A stretch of 64,000 nt of DNA, taken from Telopea speciosissima (taxonomy: Eukaryota; Streptophyta; Magnoliopsida; Proteales; Proteaceae). Positions 10,851-21,795 of this stretch are shown piece after piece. The notes under the pieces are model-generated. The model was not told the DNA's origin, did not search any database, and was given only the letters and a program-made list of their open reading frames with translations. The number at the start of each line of letters is the position of its first letter. Positions within the stretch are counted from its first letter, which is position 1. Both the position numbers and the translations under genes were made by a program. The stretch covers positions 43,927,010-43,991,009 of the forward strand of contig NC_057925.1 in the NCBI RefSeq assembly GCF_018873765.1, written 5' to 3'.

Positions 10851-11181
10851 TCATAAATGAAATTAAATCAAACCAAATGAACCTAAATGAACTCAAATTC
10901 ACAAATGGGCCCAAAATCAAACACATTACATACTAGGCCCATAAACAAAATAAGAACCATGAGCTTTAAAAGAAAATCTCATAAGGCTCATACCTAGCAA
11001 TTAATCAAGAATAAGCCCATGAATCATTTTAACACAAGTAAAATTTATAATTATAAGAGAATTCTTACCAAAATCAATCAATATCATATAGTAGAATCGG
11101 TCTCCTTTCATCCAGCCCAATCACTCTATAAAATAAATAATAAACTAATATTAAAAGACAGTACTTGGGTCAGGGTATTAC

Positions 11182-12736
11182 ACCATATGTGTTGTAGATG
11201 GTTGCCCATGGAGGGTTCATGCATCAGTAATTGCAGATAAAAGAACTTTTATGACCAAGACATACAACTCACAACATATGTGTAAAAGATCTGGAAAAAA
11301 TAGTAATGCCACTGAGAAATGGATTGCTCAGAAACTTGAATCCTGGTTGAGGACAGAGCGTAATATGAAGGTTAAGTGTATGCTGGACTTGATTAGAGAG
11401 TTGTATGGCATAAAAGTAGGTCGGATGCAATGTTACAGGGCAAGGTTGATTGTGAAGGGAGAGAATGAGGTAATGCATAAGTAGGAATATGCAAAATTAC
11501 CCATGTATGGGAAACTTTTGACAGATAGAACCCCTGGTACAGTGTTTATAATCAACTGCTATGAAAGACATGACTTTGCAGAGGCTTCAAAATTTAAAAG
11601 AATGTTTATCTGTCTTGATGCATGCAAGAAAGGCTTTATTAATGGATGCAGACCTTTTATAGGTCTAGATGGTTGTCATTTGAAGGACATATATGAAAGA
11701 ATACTATTATCTGTAATTTCAATGGATGAGAACAATGGGTTGTTTCCCATTGCATAAAGTGTGGTTGAAGTTGAGAACAAAAATAGTTGGAGGTGGTTCA
11801 TGTACAACCTAGAAGAAGCACATGGCTTGGATAACCTACCAATTGGCCTGACATTTATATCAGATAAGCAAAAGGTATGATTTCTAAATTGTGTTGTGTA
11901 TGCGTATATTTACAATATCTGTTAATATGATATCATCTTAATATAATTTCTAAATTGTGTTGTGGGGTCTTCAAGAGGCACTAGCTGAAGTTTTTCCTCA
12001 TGCCAACCATAGGAATTGCTGTAGACATATCTATAGTAATTTCAAGAAAAAATTTCCTGGTCTATGGTTGAAACACAATTCTGGGCTGCAACCAAAGCAC
12101 CAAATGAGTTTCTCTTTCAAAAGACAATGAAGAAAATATTGCTATGTGACAAGGAAGCACATGATTGGCTGATGAGGAGTCACCATTCCACTTGGAGTAG
12201 GCATGCATTTGATTTCTCTTGTAAGAGTGATCACATAACCAATAACATGACAGTCCTTCAACAACTGGATAGGAGATGTGAGGAGTAAGCCAATTCTATC
12301 CTTAATTGATAAGATTAGGGTTAAATTGATGAGAAGGTTTTACAAGAGGTATTCACAGACACTCACACTGGAGGGGATGGTGACACCTTCTGTTAAGAAG
12401 ATAATCCGTTTAGTTAATGAAGAAGCAAGAGATTGTAAGCCTCTTCCAGCACCCGTTGATGAATTTGAAGTCCTAGAAGGGAAGATACAATTTGTAGTGC
12501 ATTTAAGAAACAAGACTTGTTCTTGTAGAGTCTGGGAAGCTACAGGAGTCCCTTGTAAACATGTAGCAGCATGTGTCATGTATAATAGGGATGACATTGA
12601 CACCTATTATGACCCCTTTTATTCTGTTGAGAGATACAAATTGGCACACAGGGAAGTTATTCACCCACTAATTAGTCTGGCAAACAAATTGGGCATAATA
12701 GTAGGGCATCTCAAGGTGGAGCAGTCAAGGTATTAG
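11182..12736 (+). pseudogene. Mutator-like (MuDR-type) transposase, broken
   Basis: The reading frame starts in the N-terminal zinc-ribbon-like part (CPWRVHAS). It runs through the MULE transposase core, with the first acidic residue in FIGLDGCHLK and the second in FISDKQKG, and the CxH context RNCCRHIYSNF after it. It ends in a SWIM zinc finger (CSCRVWEATGVPCKH) before YDPFYSVERYKLA. Breaks are a TAG at about 11482, a TAA near 11756, an interruption at about 11875-11964 and a frameshift near 12255. The N-terminal DNA-binding part is missing. The intact enzyme would cut and paste Mutator-type elements. Terminal inverted repeats were not identified. Confidence 0.85.
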
Positions 12737-13921
12737 TTTCAACACAACTTTTAAATAACTTATTTTAATTACATTATGTTATATTTGTTTCATTTTTTTA
12801 CTGGTGAACTTATATTGTGTAGAGAAAGAGAAATGATGATGTAAGTGGCTCCCAAAGCCACCTACTTACCACACAGGAAATGAAAATACCATGTAGAGCT
12901 ACCAAGCAATCAAGGAGAATGGAAAGGAGAGGTGTAGGAGCAACAACTGGCAGTGGAGTAGCAAATGGCAGAGGAGCTGAAGTAGCAGAGGAGCTAGAGC
13001 TGTTGGTGGCAGAGGTGCATCAATAGCAGCAAGAAGGGGTGGGAGAGGTGCTTCATGAAACAAAAGAGCAGTATGAATGTTTTCCCTTTTTTCTTTTTTT
13101 TTTAATGATGCGAATTCAGTAGATAGTTTGAAGAAAATGTAATGAATATTGAGTTTTAAGTTCAAAACCTTACTGCCTTGATTTTAACTAAAGATAAATG
13201 GAATATTAAGTTCAAAACCTTAGTGTGTAACTGTGTAATGATTAATGGAGTTTTAAGTTAAAAGCCTTACTATGTAACTGTGTAATGATCAATGGAGTTT
13301 TAAGTTAAAAGCCTTAGTATGTAACTGTGTAACTGTGTTCAGTGTGACGATGTGTAGATATTGTTGTTGGATATCCAACTACATGACCGCGAAATTTTTT
13401 TGGCCAGATTGAAAATGATATAAGATTTAAACTCTCTGCAGTTCATCTTGGGGATGCATGCAGGTCTTCATAATTGTTTTCTTTCACTGTTCTAGCCCAT
13501 ATGTCCTAATTAAATGGGTCAATGGAGTGAAGATGAATAAGGATTGTTGATGGCTGTGATGGAGTTACTCAACTTCAGTACCATTTAAAACTTAGCAGTG
13601 CATATACAAGAATTTGTGTGAGATTTCTATAAGAATCTATACACATTGCATGTTCCTTTATCTGCCTCTGTTCACAGACCACAAGATGGCACTCCCATAA
13701 ACTTGATTCTGGGATCTAGACTGCTCCCCATCTATTTCTCTCAATCATAAGCACACCAGCCATTTCATGGAATTAAGTTACAACAAGTTGAACAAGCTCA
13801 TACATGAAAAAAGAAGACTCCGAATTTTCATTGAAACATTAAACATTGTCATTCCCTTACATTAAACATTGTAATTCCCTTACATTAAACTTTGTTAATA
13901 CCAAAACAATCAACCCAATAG
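12737..13921. other. Non-coding flank of the MULE with a 48-bp repeat
   Basis: There is no convincing gene here. A Gly/Arg/Ala-coding remnant after the SWIM domain lies at 12830-13030. Between about 13190 and 13345 a unit of about 48 bp (GGAGTTTTAAGTTAAAAGCC, then a GTAACTGTGTAATGATYA part) is repeated about three times. At 13845-13890 the motif TTACATTAAACATTGT is repeated. Confidence 0.5.
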
Positions 13922-14326
13922 TTATTTTGTTATAATCAACACTACAACCACCAAAACAAACAAAGCTAGTATAAAATAACCCAAAAGTTCTACTCTTGAA
14001 TCTGACTTCTCCATCCTATTAACCATAATATTCCTCAAACTTCGAATTTCTTCATTCATCTGTTGCAATTCTCTACTGGGTTTAGCTACAACTGTCTAGG
14101 AATTCTCTCTAGTCAACGACAATCCTCTAGGAGAACTAACAGAGTCACACCATGACAAGTATCCACATCCATTTGATGGTGCATATTGACAATAGTAGTA
14201 TAGTTTGTGCTTGTTCTGTTGCGACTCTGATATTCTCACTGCTGCTCTTTTGTTACAACTACATAGTCGATTCAGGTACTTCAAATCACCTTGGTTGTAG
14301 CTTTCATTCACACTTTTTTGTGACAT
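13922..14326 (-). pseudogene. GRF zinc-finger / membrane-anchored protein (At4g04775-like), one internal stop
   Basis: The first half (14326 to 14099) contains a GRF-type zinc finger: LCSCNKRAAVRISE, then YYYCQYAPSNGCGYLSWCD, that is C-x-C, C, C and W at family spacing. An in-frame TAG at 14096-14098 follows. The same frame then continues for 57 more codons, encoding a coiled-coil stretch (ELQQMNEEIRSLRNIM) and a C-terminal hydrophobic helix (YFILALFVLVVVVLIIT) before a TAA. This order (GRF finger, coiled coil, one membrane segment) is known from many small plant proteins of unknown function. The single stop makes it a likely pseudogene, unless it is a sequencing error. Confidence 0.8.
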
Positions 14327-14404
14327 TGTTTACCTACAAAAGAAACATGGACATCTGTAAATATGGTATAAATTTCATAGACAAATATATAAAAATCAAA
14401 TAAC

Positions 14405-14424
14405 GTGTGTGTGTGTGTGTGTGT
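14405..14424. repeat. (GT)n microsatellite
   Basis: Ten GT dinucleotides in a row. The surrounding 14330-14800 shows no gene. Confidence 0.9.
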
Positions 14425-14802
14425 TGCTGTCCCATTACTCTAGGGCCTTTAATTATTATGCTGCAGCCATAGGGAAGTAAAAAATACAACAAAGTATTTT
14501 TTGTACATGAGGGAGATGAGTTGCTGTTTTATTAAGTTTTCCTCACATATAGAGATGTGATGCCACTCGACTATGGAAAGGTTCCTATATTTTCTATTGA
14601 AAATCACATGATAGTTCTTCATTTATGCCATGAACTAGTCTTCAAATAGTCCCAAAAAAATGCAGCATAGGGTGCTGCACCCCTTCAACAGAAAAAATAG
14701 AAGCCAAGAGTCCTTTAAATCTTCAAAACTTGTCAATCTTCAATTGTAGGCCGTAGGAAGGAGACAAGGAGATTCACGAATGCTGTAGCAATGTCTATCC
14801 TT

Positions 14803-15059
14803 GCTCTGATACCATGTAAATTAAATAAAGAAGAAGAAGAAAGAAGACAAGAGAAGAAGAGAAGAAGAGAGGAGAAGGAAGAAGAGAAACTGCACAATTA
14901 GGGTTGCAGCCGTAACACTTACAGGCCCCAAAACATAATATTAATAGGTTATAACCAAAAAATACATAAAGATAAAACTACCCCCAAATATAGAGAAATC
15001 GTGAATAGGCTAGTGTCAGCCTATTCACGATTCCTCTCTGCTCCCCCTTACTCCTAACA
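14803..15059 (-). mobile_element. Copia-type LTR with adjacent primer site (fragment)
   Basis: The minus strand reads TGTTAGGAGTAAGG... to ...TTTAATTTACA (LTR 15059 to 14815, 245 bp, TG...CA), followed directly by TGGTATCAGAGC (14814 to 14803), the usual Ty1/copia initiator-Met primer site. Internal sequence to the left is not recognisable and there is no partner LTR, so this is a truncated element. A GAA/GGA-rich purine tract lies at 14825-14890. Confidence 0.7.
14997..15032. repeat. Perfect 15-bp inverted repeat (hairpin)
   Basis: AATCGTGAATAGGCT, a 6-base loop, then its exact reverse complement. It lies inside the Copia-type LTR. Confidence 0.85.
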
Positions 15060-15365
15060 CATCCAAACGGAGCCTTCACACCTTCATCTTTCACCCTTTC
15101 ATATTGTTAAAAAGAAGGGGCAGGGATGAGCTTTGGACCATAGAATCTTGCTCTAGAACCAACAGTAACAGGAGTGAAGATGGCTGTGTAGCCTGTGTTC
15201 ATATAAATAGGCTGGGCCTAGATTATTTAGGCCCATTTTTCTCATCCAATCAGTGATGAACTCCACAAAATGACCATTGTTCAGGAAATATGGGTTGATG
15301 TCTCATTGTGTATGGTCTATACTTGTTAACCCAACAATCCCAAAACATGGTTAATTAGTTCAATA
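15060..15365. other. Intergenic spacer
   Basis: About 300 bp between the LTR fragment and the Copia element. No gene, repeat or signal was identified. Confidence 0.4.
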
Positions 15366-15546
15366 TAAGAGGAACAGAGATAAAATGAAGATTTGTGAGT
15401 TCTCTCTCTGAATGAGAGTAACCCTGGAAGAGTATTGTTTATATATTAAAGATAATAGGTATAATACATCCCTTGTATAACAGAAGAATTACATCACATG
15501 CCACTACTTGTCCTACATTACATCTGTCTGTTGTATTACTCTAACA
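15366..15546 (-). repeat. 3' LTR of Copia A
   Basis: 181 bp. The polypurine tract (15547-15555, GAGGGGGGA on the minus strand) lies immediately inside it. Confidence 0.9.
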
Positions 15547-15555
15547 TCCCCCCTC

Positions 15556-15815
15556 AAACTAAGCCGAGAACAAAGGCCTAGTTTAACAGACACACTTGCC
15601 AAGGCTTGCCGCGATAGTGGCTTAGTGAATACATCAGCCAGTTGTTGATTAGAAGGAACGAATTTTGTGACAAGCGAACCAAGAGCCACCCTCTGACTCA
15701 CATAATGATAGTCCACTTCGATATGTTTTGTGTGGGCATGGAGTATTGGATTGACAGTCATATGCAAAGCACTGAGATTGTTGTAAAATAACGTGGCTGG
15801 ACGTGGCTGTGGAAG
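15556..15815 (-). pseudogene. Copia A RNase H, C-terminal half
   Basis: The open frame encodes FYNNLSALHM, HIEVDYHYVSQRV and QLADVFTKPLS, the conserved tail of copia RNase H. It is separated from the rest of RNase H (from 17722 up) by the nested solo LTR. The 5-bp duplication ACCAA marks the cut. Confidence 0.85.
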
Positions 15816-15820
15816 ACCAA

Positions 15821-17716
15821 TGATGAACACATTTATGTGTGAAATCTTAGGGCATAAAGCTTACATTTTACCACATTGGACAGAGTTACTTTGGTGCTTT
15901 CTTGTGCTTTTTAGGTTTAAGATGAATTCTTGTGAAAATGGAGCAAATGATGCTAATGAGACATTTTTAAGCTGTTTAGTGGTGTTTGGCAGTAGCCGGA
16001 AGCGCCCAGGAGTCGAGAAAATCAAGTTTGGATTGAACACTAAAAGAATCGTGCCAATCAGTCAAATTTGAACGTGATTATAGTGGGCCCCTTAGCATAA
16101 TTTTGAGGTGTCATAGTATGGATGCGTAGCCTGTCGAGTCAGCTTTGCAACGGTTCAAACGACACTTGATTCCGAGTTAAAACGAAGAAGTTACGGCCGT
16201 TTCCCTGGATAGAGGTTTATTTATAATTATTGACACTCGTCCGGAGACAAAGTAAAGCGAAAGTTTGGATTCCAGAGGCTTTAGCGCAATTAACAAAAGT
16301 TATCTTTCTGTCAGCCGAAAGATTCCATTTGGAAGGCTTTAGAGCAATCCAACTTCAACTTGAGATATCTTAGGCTCCCGAATTTCAAATTGGACGAAAT
16401 TTGGGTCTATTTTGGGTGATTTTTCACAAGGAATACAATAGTGAGGCCTATATAAGCACCCCACGCTCCACCTTTTTTTGAAGGACAGAATGGATATTTT
16501 GTTTATTCTTTGAGTGGAGTCCTACTCATCATTCTCTCTCGTCCAACTTTCCAAGGGCACTTTTGGGATTTGACTATGGATAGATTTAATTTGGAAAATA
16601 TTCTCTTATCCTTGGAAGGTTGAAAAGTCAAAGATGCATTGATCTCATTGCTTGGAGAAGATATCTACAAAGAAAATGAAGCACAAGAATAGAATAGGAA
16701 AATTACTTTTGAGAAATAGAAGGTTTATGTAGCTTAGATTTTTATCTCTCTTAGTTTCTATTTTTCTCTTTTTTCTTGGGATTCAAGCAATGTAAAGAAG
16801 AAAGGAGAAGGAAATATTTCTCCTACAATATTTCTCTTCCCTCTTCTATCTTCTCCTCTCCTTCTCCCTATAAATACCTATTCTCTTGGGTTGTAAGAGA
16901 GGGAGTTCTAGTTAGTTTAAGTGAGTCTCTAGTTCAGTTTTTAAATTAATTTTAGTTCAATTTTGATTAAAGTGTTAGTGAAATTTCTTCTCTTCTTTTC
17001 TTTCTAAATTGTGATTTTTGGCTTTCTAATTTTTAGTTTTGATTTCATAAGATTAGTTCTTTGTAGTTCTTAGTTTTGATTTCATAAGTCTAGTTTAATG
17101 ATTGTAATAGGTTTAATTCATGCTTTAATGTCTTCAATATGGTTGTAATAGTTCTAGTTTAAAGCTTCCTAGTCTAAGTTCCTATGTTGATGATAAGACT
17201 TGGAGATTTAGAAGAGGAAGCCATGTTAAGTTTATTCAACTGTTCATGCAATTAATTCGTGCAAGCAAGTTCAATCCGGTTCAAACACATAAAGGTTTTT
17301 ATTCTTTAAACCCTTAATCTCACTCTCCCTCTCTTCTATCTCATTCTCTCTCTCTTCTTCTTCTTCTCCCTCTATTTCTTTTATTTTTTTATGTGGTTGT
17401 CTATTTCTTTTATTTTTCTTATGTGGTTATGAAGTATGGCTCCATTTTTATTCCTTTCAATTCGCTTTAGTTTGATAGATTAGATGCTCATGTGTTAGGA
17501 CGCCAATTTAATCCCTTAGATGCGTAACTTTGTTACATGCTTGTGAGTTAGGATCCGTTAGTTTAATTGCCATTAGTTTAATTTAGTAATTTAATTACTT
17601 TGGTTCACTTTGCATTACTTTTAAGTTAGTTAAATAGAGTGGCGTATATCTCCTCGTGTTCGACCCGTTGCTACGATTGACCCGTACGCTTGCGGTATTA
17701 TTTTTAAACTCAAACA
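15821..17716 (+). mobile_element. Solo LTR (copy 1), nested in Copia A
   Basis: 1896 bp from TGATGAACAC to ACTCAAACA (TG...CA), flanked by an exact 5-bp duplication ACCAA (15816-15820 and 17717-17721). A second copy lies at 46207-47976. A TATA box (CTATATAAG) at 16449-16456 sets plus orientation. The end contains GTGTTCGACCCG and CGTACGCTTGCGG, which resemble the U5 end of Athila-like gypsy LTRs (inference). No internal region remains, as expected after LTR-LTR recombination. Confidence 0.88.
16449..16456 (+). promoter_or_regulatory. TATA box in solo LTR copy 1
   Basis: TATATAAG, followed by CACC. The same site is present in the second copy at 46725-46732. Confidence 0.45.
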
Positions 17717-17721
17717 ACCAA

Positions 17722-18853
17722 TATCACGGAGGAGAAATGCCAACCAAGTGAGTTCAGTAGTAGTAGAAGCCATAGCCCTATATTCAGCCTCCATGCTTGA
17801 GCGGGCTATGGTGGGCTGTTTCTTGGCGCTCCAAGAAATACAATTAGAGCCAAGGAATGTACAAAAACCTATCGTCGAGCGTCTAGTGAGTGGACACCTT
17901 GCCCAATCTGAATCAGAGAAGGCATATAGATCCAAAGAACTGTTGCAAACAATACAAAGTCCACGATCCAGGATCCCACGGACATAGAGGAGAATACGCT
18001 TGACCATGCCAACAGGCATATGCTGGCACACGGAATTGACGGCAAAAGAAAGATCCGGTTGAGTCATAGTCAAGTATTGTAAGGCCCCAATGAGACTACG
18101 ATACAATGTGACATCAGTGAAAGGATCAGTCGACGCCAAATCAGGCCGAAGAGCCATTGGTGTAGCCGTGGCCATGATGTCACTCAGATGTGCGCGGCGT
18201 AGTATATCCGTTGCATATTTTATTTGAGACAAAAATAACCCTTGAGGGGTAGTAGTCACTTCTATACCAAGGAAGTAATGAAGTGGACCCAGGTCCTTCA
18301 TAGCAAACCATGCCCCCAATGTACCAATAAAGTCTTCAATAAACTGTGGATTATTACCCGTAAGAACAATGTCATCCGCGTAAAGGAGAAGCACCACAAC
18401 ACGGCCCTTGGACCGGTAGATGAACATAGAAGAGTCAGAAGAGCAGCAAAAGAAGCCACATTCAGGCAGAAATGTGCTAAACCGATCAAACCAAGCTCGG
18501 GGTGCCTGGCGAAGTCCATAAAGTGCACGATTCAGACGACATACAACAATGGGCCGAGAAGCATCAACAAAGTCTAGTGGCTGACTCATGTACACTGGTG
18601 TAGAAAGAAAGCCATGCAAAAATGCGTTTTTCATATCTAATTGCTGGATTGGCCATCCAAGAACTGTAGCAATGGTTAACACCAACCGAATAGAGCCTGG
18701 TTTAATAACCATAAAGTCAACACCCTCTTGTTGCGTGAATCCCTTGGCAATTAACCGGGCTTTCAACCTTTCTAAAGTGCCATCAGCCTTCAACTTGGTT
18801 TTGAAGATCCATTTGCACCCAACAATATTCATGGTTGAATCACGAGGCACCAA
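17722..18853 (-). pseudogene. Copia A reverse transcriptase and RNase H N-terminal half
   Basis: The frame encodes the copia RT domain (GCKWIFKTKLKADGTLERLK, QQLDMKNAFLHG, LYGLRQAPRAWF) with the catalytic motif YADD in VVLLLYADDIVLTGNN, so the metal-binding aspartates are intact. It continues into RNase H (SDSDWARCPLTRRSTIGFC, RSSMEAEYRAMA). A short deletion is visible near the RT-RNase H link (MPVGMVKRIL lacks the residues usually between H and VKRIL). The nested LTR then cuts the protein after FLLRDIG. Not functional as it stands. Confidence 0.88.
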
Positions 18854-19138
18854 AGTCCAGGTCTGATTTCGGCCAAGGCCTCCATCTCCTCAAGCATGGC
18901 AGCAGTCCAGCTGGGATGGCAAAGTGTAGCAGGCGCAATTTGTAACTCTGTTGGAGGCCCATTTGAGGCTGAAGGAATGGTAATAGGTGCACTAGGCTCA
19001 CTAGGCCCACCTGTGGCATTGGGTTGTTGAACTGAACCAGTAGAAGGCCCACTAGAAGCACCAGACCCACTGGACTCTTGTGGTGGCTGAACTCTAATAG
19101 GCCCTTGAGATGGCTGAACTGTAACAGATCCAGGAGGA

Positions 19139-20036
19139 TCAGAAAACCAAGACCCGCTGTGTGGTAGGCAACATGTGATCTGAGTTGGTCGGAGGGTTGA
19201 GCCAATGCTCAAATGTCCCAATATCACAAGCTGTAGACTGGTGCAACGCGGGTGAGGTGTTTGATTGGTGAAAGGGAAATACACCTTCATCGAACACAAC
19301 ATGCCGGGATATGTAGACACGCCCAGTAGGATGGTAAAGACAGTGGTAGCCCTTGTGTTTATCACTATAGCCCAGGAATACACAAGGCAAAGAGCGTAGC
19401 TAGAACTTGTTGGTGTTAGAACCACATAAGGAAGGATAACACAGCGTGCCAAACACCCGCAACATAGAGTAGTTAGGGTATTTGTGAAATAACATATGAA
19501 GTGGAGTGTCCATGTCCAACAACTTTGAAGGCAACCGATTTATCAAGAATACAGCTGAAGAGAAAGCCTCAACCCAATACCTACGGGGTACTGAGGCAGC
19601 ATACATCATTGCAAGGCCCAACTCTACTGTGTATATGTTTCCTTTCAGCCACACTATTCTGCTCGGGAGTGTTTGGACAAGAGACATGATTCACAATACC
19701 AAAGTGACAAAAATGTGCCAAAAAATTCTTATCAGAAAATTCTCCTCCACCATCACATTGAAATGCCTTTAGTTTAGTTTCAAATTGTCTTTCTACCATG
19801 GATTGAAAGTTCAAAAAAGTAGCAAAAAAATCTGATTTCCTCTTAAGAGGATACAACCAAGTAAACTGTGAGAAATCATCAATGAAAATGACGTAAAATC
19901 TAAATTGTTGAACACTGTCCACAGGGGCTTTACCCCACAAGTCACAGTGAATGCGATCCAAAGGAGCAGCACAACGAGTGAATGAACTGAGAAAAGGTAA
20001 CTTCCTACTCTTACTAAGCTCACAGTTGGAGCACAA
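19139..20036 (-). pseudogene. Copia A integrase
   Basis: 20036-19581 encodes the GAG-pre-integrase end and the core: CSNCELSKSRKLPF, then DLWGKAPVDS, FIDDFSQFTW, CDGGGEFSD, PNTPEQNSVAERKH, which includes the D, D and E of the DDE triad. A frameshift at about 19600 moves to 19400-19687 (INRLPSKLLDMDTPLHMLF, VFGTLCYPSL). Another break precedes 19139-19390 (PCVFLGYSDKHKGYHCLYHP). The enzyme would insert cDNA into the genome. This copy is broken in at least two places. Confidence 0.85.
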
Positions 20037-20117
20037 AGTCTTAGATTTTTTAGTTACAGAAATGAGACCCTTATTGAAAAGAAAATGTACTACCCGACCA
20101 TATGGATGGCCTAACCG

Positions 20118-20700
20118 CTAATGCCAAACATCTTCAGTAGCAGATTGAAAAAGAGAAGAGAAAAAAGCCAAAAGATCCTGCTCAGTGTGAGGCTGCATTC
20201 TAGATGGAGTAGCAAATGTGTATAGACCACCATTGTTTTTCCCCGATGCCAAAATCCTGTTGGACCGAAGATACTTGATCACAAAACCATGTGCATCAAA
20301 TTCAAAAGAACATGGAAAATCTTTGGTTAATTGAGAAATAGAGAGCAGGTTTTTCTTGATGGCAGGGACCAGAAGAACATTCTTAAGAGGTAATGAGGTT
20401 GTACTAGTGGTAACACTGCCAGTTCCTATATGTGTAATAGGAAGGCAAATTCCATTTCCTACCAAACTGTGCTAGAACTAGTATATGGAGTAAGAGATCG
20501 AAGTGTACCAGATGCAACAGTGACATGAGCAGTAGCTCCGGTATCAGGGAACCATTCTAAGTCTTGAGGGTTTTTTAGATGAAGCGCAGTGAGAGCTTGA
20601 GGTATATCATCCGGTTGATAGCTATTATCAAATCGGCTGTAGCATTTTAGTGCCTCATGACCATGTTTATGGCATATCTGACACTTAATAGAAGTTCGAT
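20118..20700 (-). pseudogene. Copia A zinc knuckle and protease
   Basis: A CCHC knuckle (CQICHKHGHEALKC) lies at about 20640-20690. The protease motif WFPDTGATAH lies at about 20535-20565, and the protease C-terminal part (NVLLVPAIKKNLLSISQL) at 20118-20465. A frame change near 20465 separates the active site from the rest. Confidence 0.8.
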
Positions 20701-20854
20701 TGAAGGATCCTTAGTAGTTCTGCTAAGAATTTGTGGAAGAACCTTTATCACTCTGATTTTCCTTGTCATCAGAGGGTGCGGTTCTGGAATTTTCAATGAA
20801 ACCACGCCCTTTAGATGTGAAACCAGAGTTGCGACATCCTCTGCCACGATTGGA

Positions 20855-21598
20855 TCACCTTTCAAACCGAGAAGTCTTGGCCCCAAGAACCGCAACATGA
20901 GAACCAACAGAATCAGAGGAGGTTATATTACCTCTATTTCGAAGCTCATGGCTATGGAGCAGAGGAACGAGCTCTTGATAGCTTGGAACAAGTGGCTTAA
21001 GCATAGTAGTGGCAAAAGCCTCATACGCAGAGCCAAGATTCGTCAAGAGCAGAAAGACCTTCCTCTGGTGTTCAATAGGCTCGCCGATTGAACTAAGTTG
21101 ATCGCAAATGTTCTTGAACTCGATCAAGAACACTAACAGTGAAGTAGACTCGTCTTTCTTCAGGAAGTGGAGTTTGGATAGTAACTCAAACTCGCGTGCC
21201 TCAGATGCCTGTGATAATGAAGCTACAAGAGCATTCCTCAGATCTCAAGCAGTCTTGACTCCAACTGCGAGGCCAAGAACTTCCTCCGAAAGAGTACCGG
21301 TGATCCAGGCTTTCACAAGCCGATCTGTACGAATCCATGACTGATAGTCTGGATTCACGATCGATTTTCCATCTGGACATGTGGATTCACGAGCTGGTGG
21401 TGTGCATTCGCCATTGATGAACTGAAGCAGATCTTGGCTTTCGATTAGAGATAGCATTTGTGTTTCCCAAAGCAAGAAATTGGACTGTGTAAGCTTGAGA
21501 GTAACAAAATTAGCTACATTGAGTGTGCAAGGATAAGGAAACCCCATCGATGAATCTGCCATTAATGGTTGCAGGTGTGAGAGGTCAGTTCTGTTGAG
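20855..21598 (-). pseudogene. Copia A gag
   Basis: Two open pieces: 21245-21598 (NFLLWETQMLSLIESQDL, the start of the copia gag domain) and 20855-21133 (FKNICDQLSSIGEPI, KVFLLLTNLGSAYEAF). A break lies between them near 21240. Gag forms the virus-like particle shell. Confidence 0.8.
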
Positions 21599-21609
21599 CT
21601 CTGATACCA
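21598..21609 (-). promoter_or_regulatory. Primer-binding site of Copia A
   Basis: The minus strand reads TGGTATCAGAGC, complementary to the 3' side of initiator Met-tRNA. It is directly next to the 5' LTR. Confidence 0.9.
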
Positions 21610-21790
21610 TAAGAGGAACAGAGACAAAACGAAGATTTGTGAGTTCTCTCTCTGAATGAGAGTAACCCTGGAAGAGTATTGTTTATATATTAAAGATAAT
21701 AGGTATAATACATCCCTTGTATAACATAAGACTTACATCACATGCCACTACTTGTCCTGCGTTACATCTGTCTGTTGTATTATTCTAACA
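21610..21790 (-). repeat. 5' LTR of Copia A
   Basis: 181 bp, 96% identical to the other LTR. It is followed on the plus strand by the target duplication CAATA. Confidence 0.9.
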
Positions 21791-21795
21791 CAATA

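Larger units (their letters stand above)
15366..21790 (-). mobile_element. Ty1/copia retrotransposon A, complete but inactive
   Basis: Two LTRs of 181 bp (15366-15546 and 21610-21790) are flanked by the 5-bp target duplication CAATA (15361-15365 and 21791-21795). On the minus strand a TGGTATCAGAGC primer site touches the right LTR and a GAGGGGGGA polypurine tract touches the left LTR. The LTRs differ at 7 of 181 positions. LTR ends read TG...TA rather than TG...CA. Internal order is gag, protease, integrase, RT, RNase H (copia order), with many frame breaks and a nested solo LTR (15821-17716). Confidence 0.92.
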
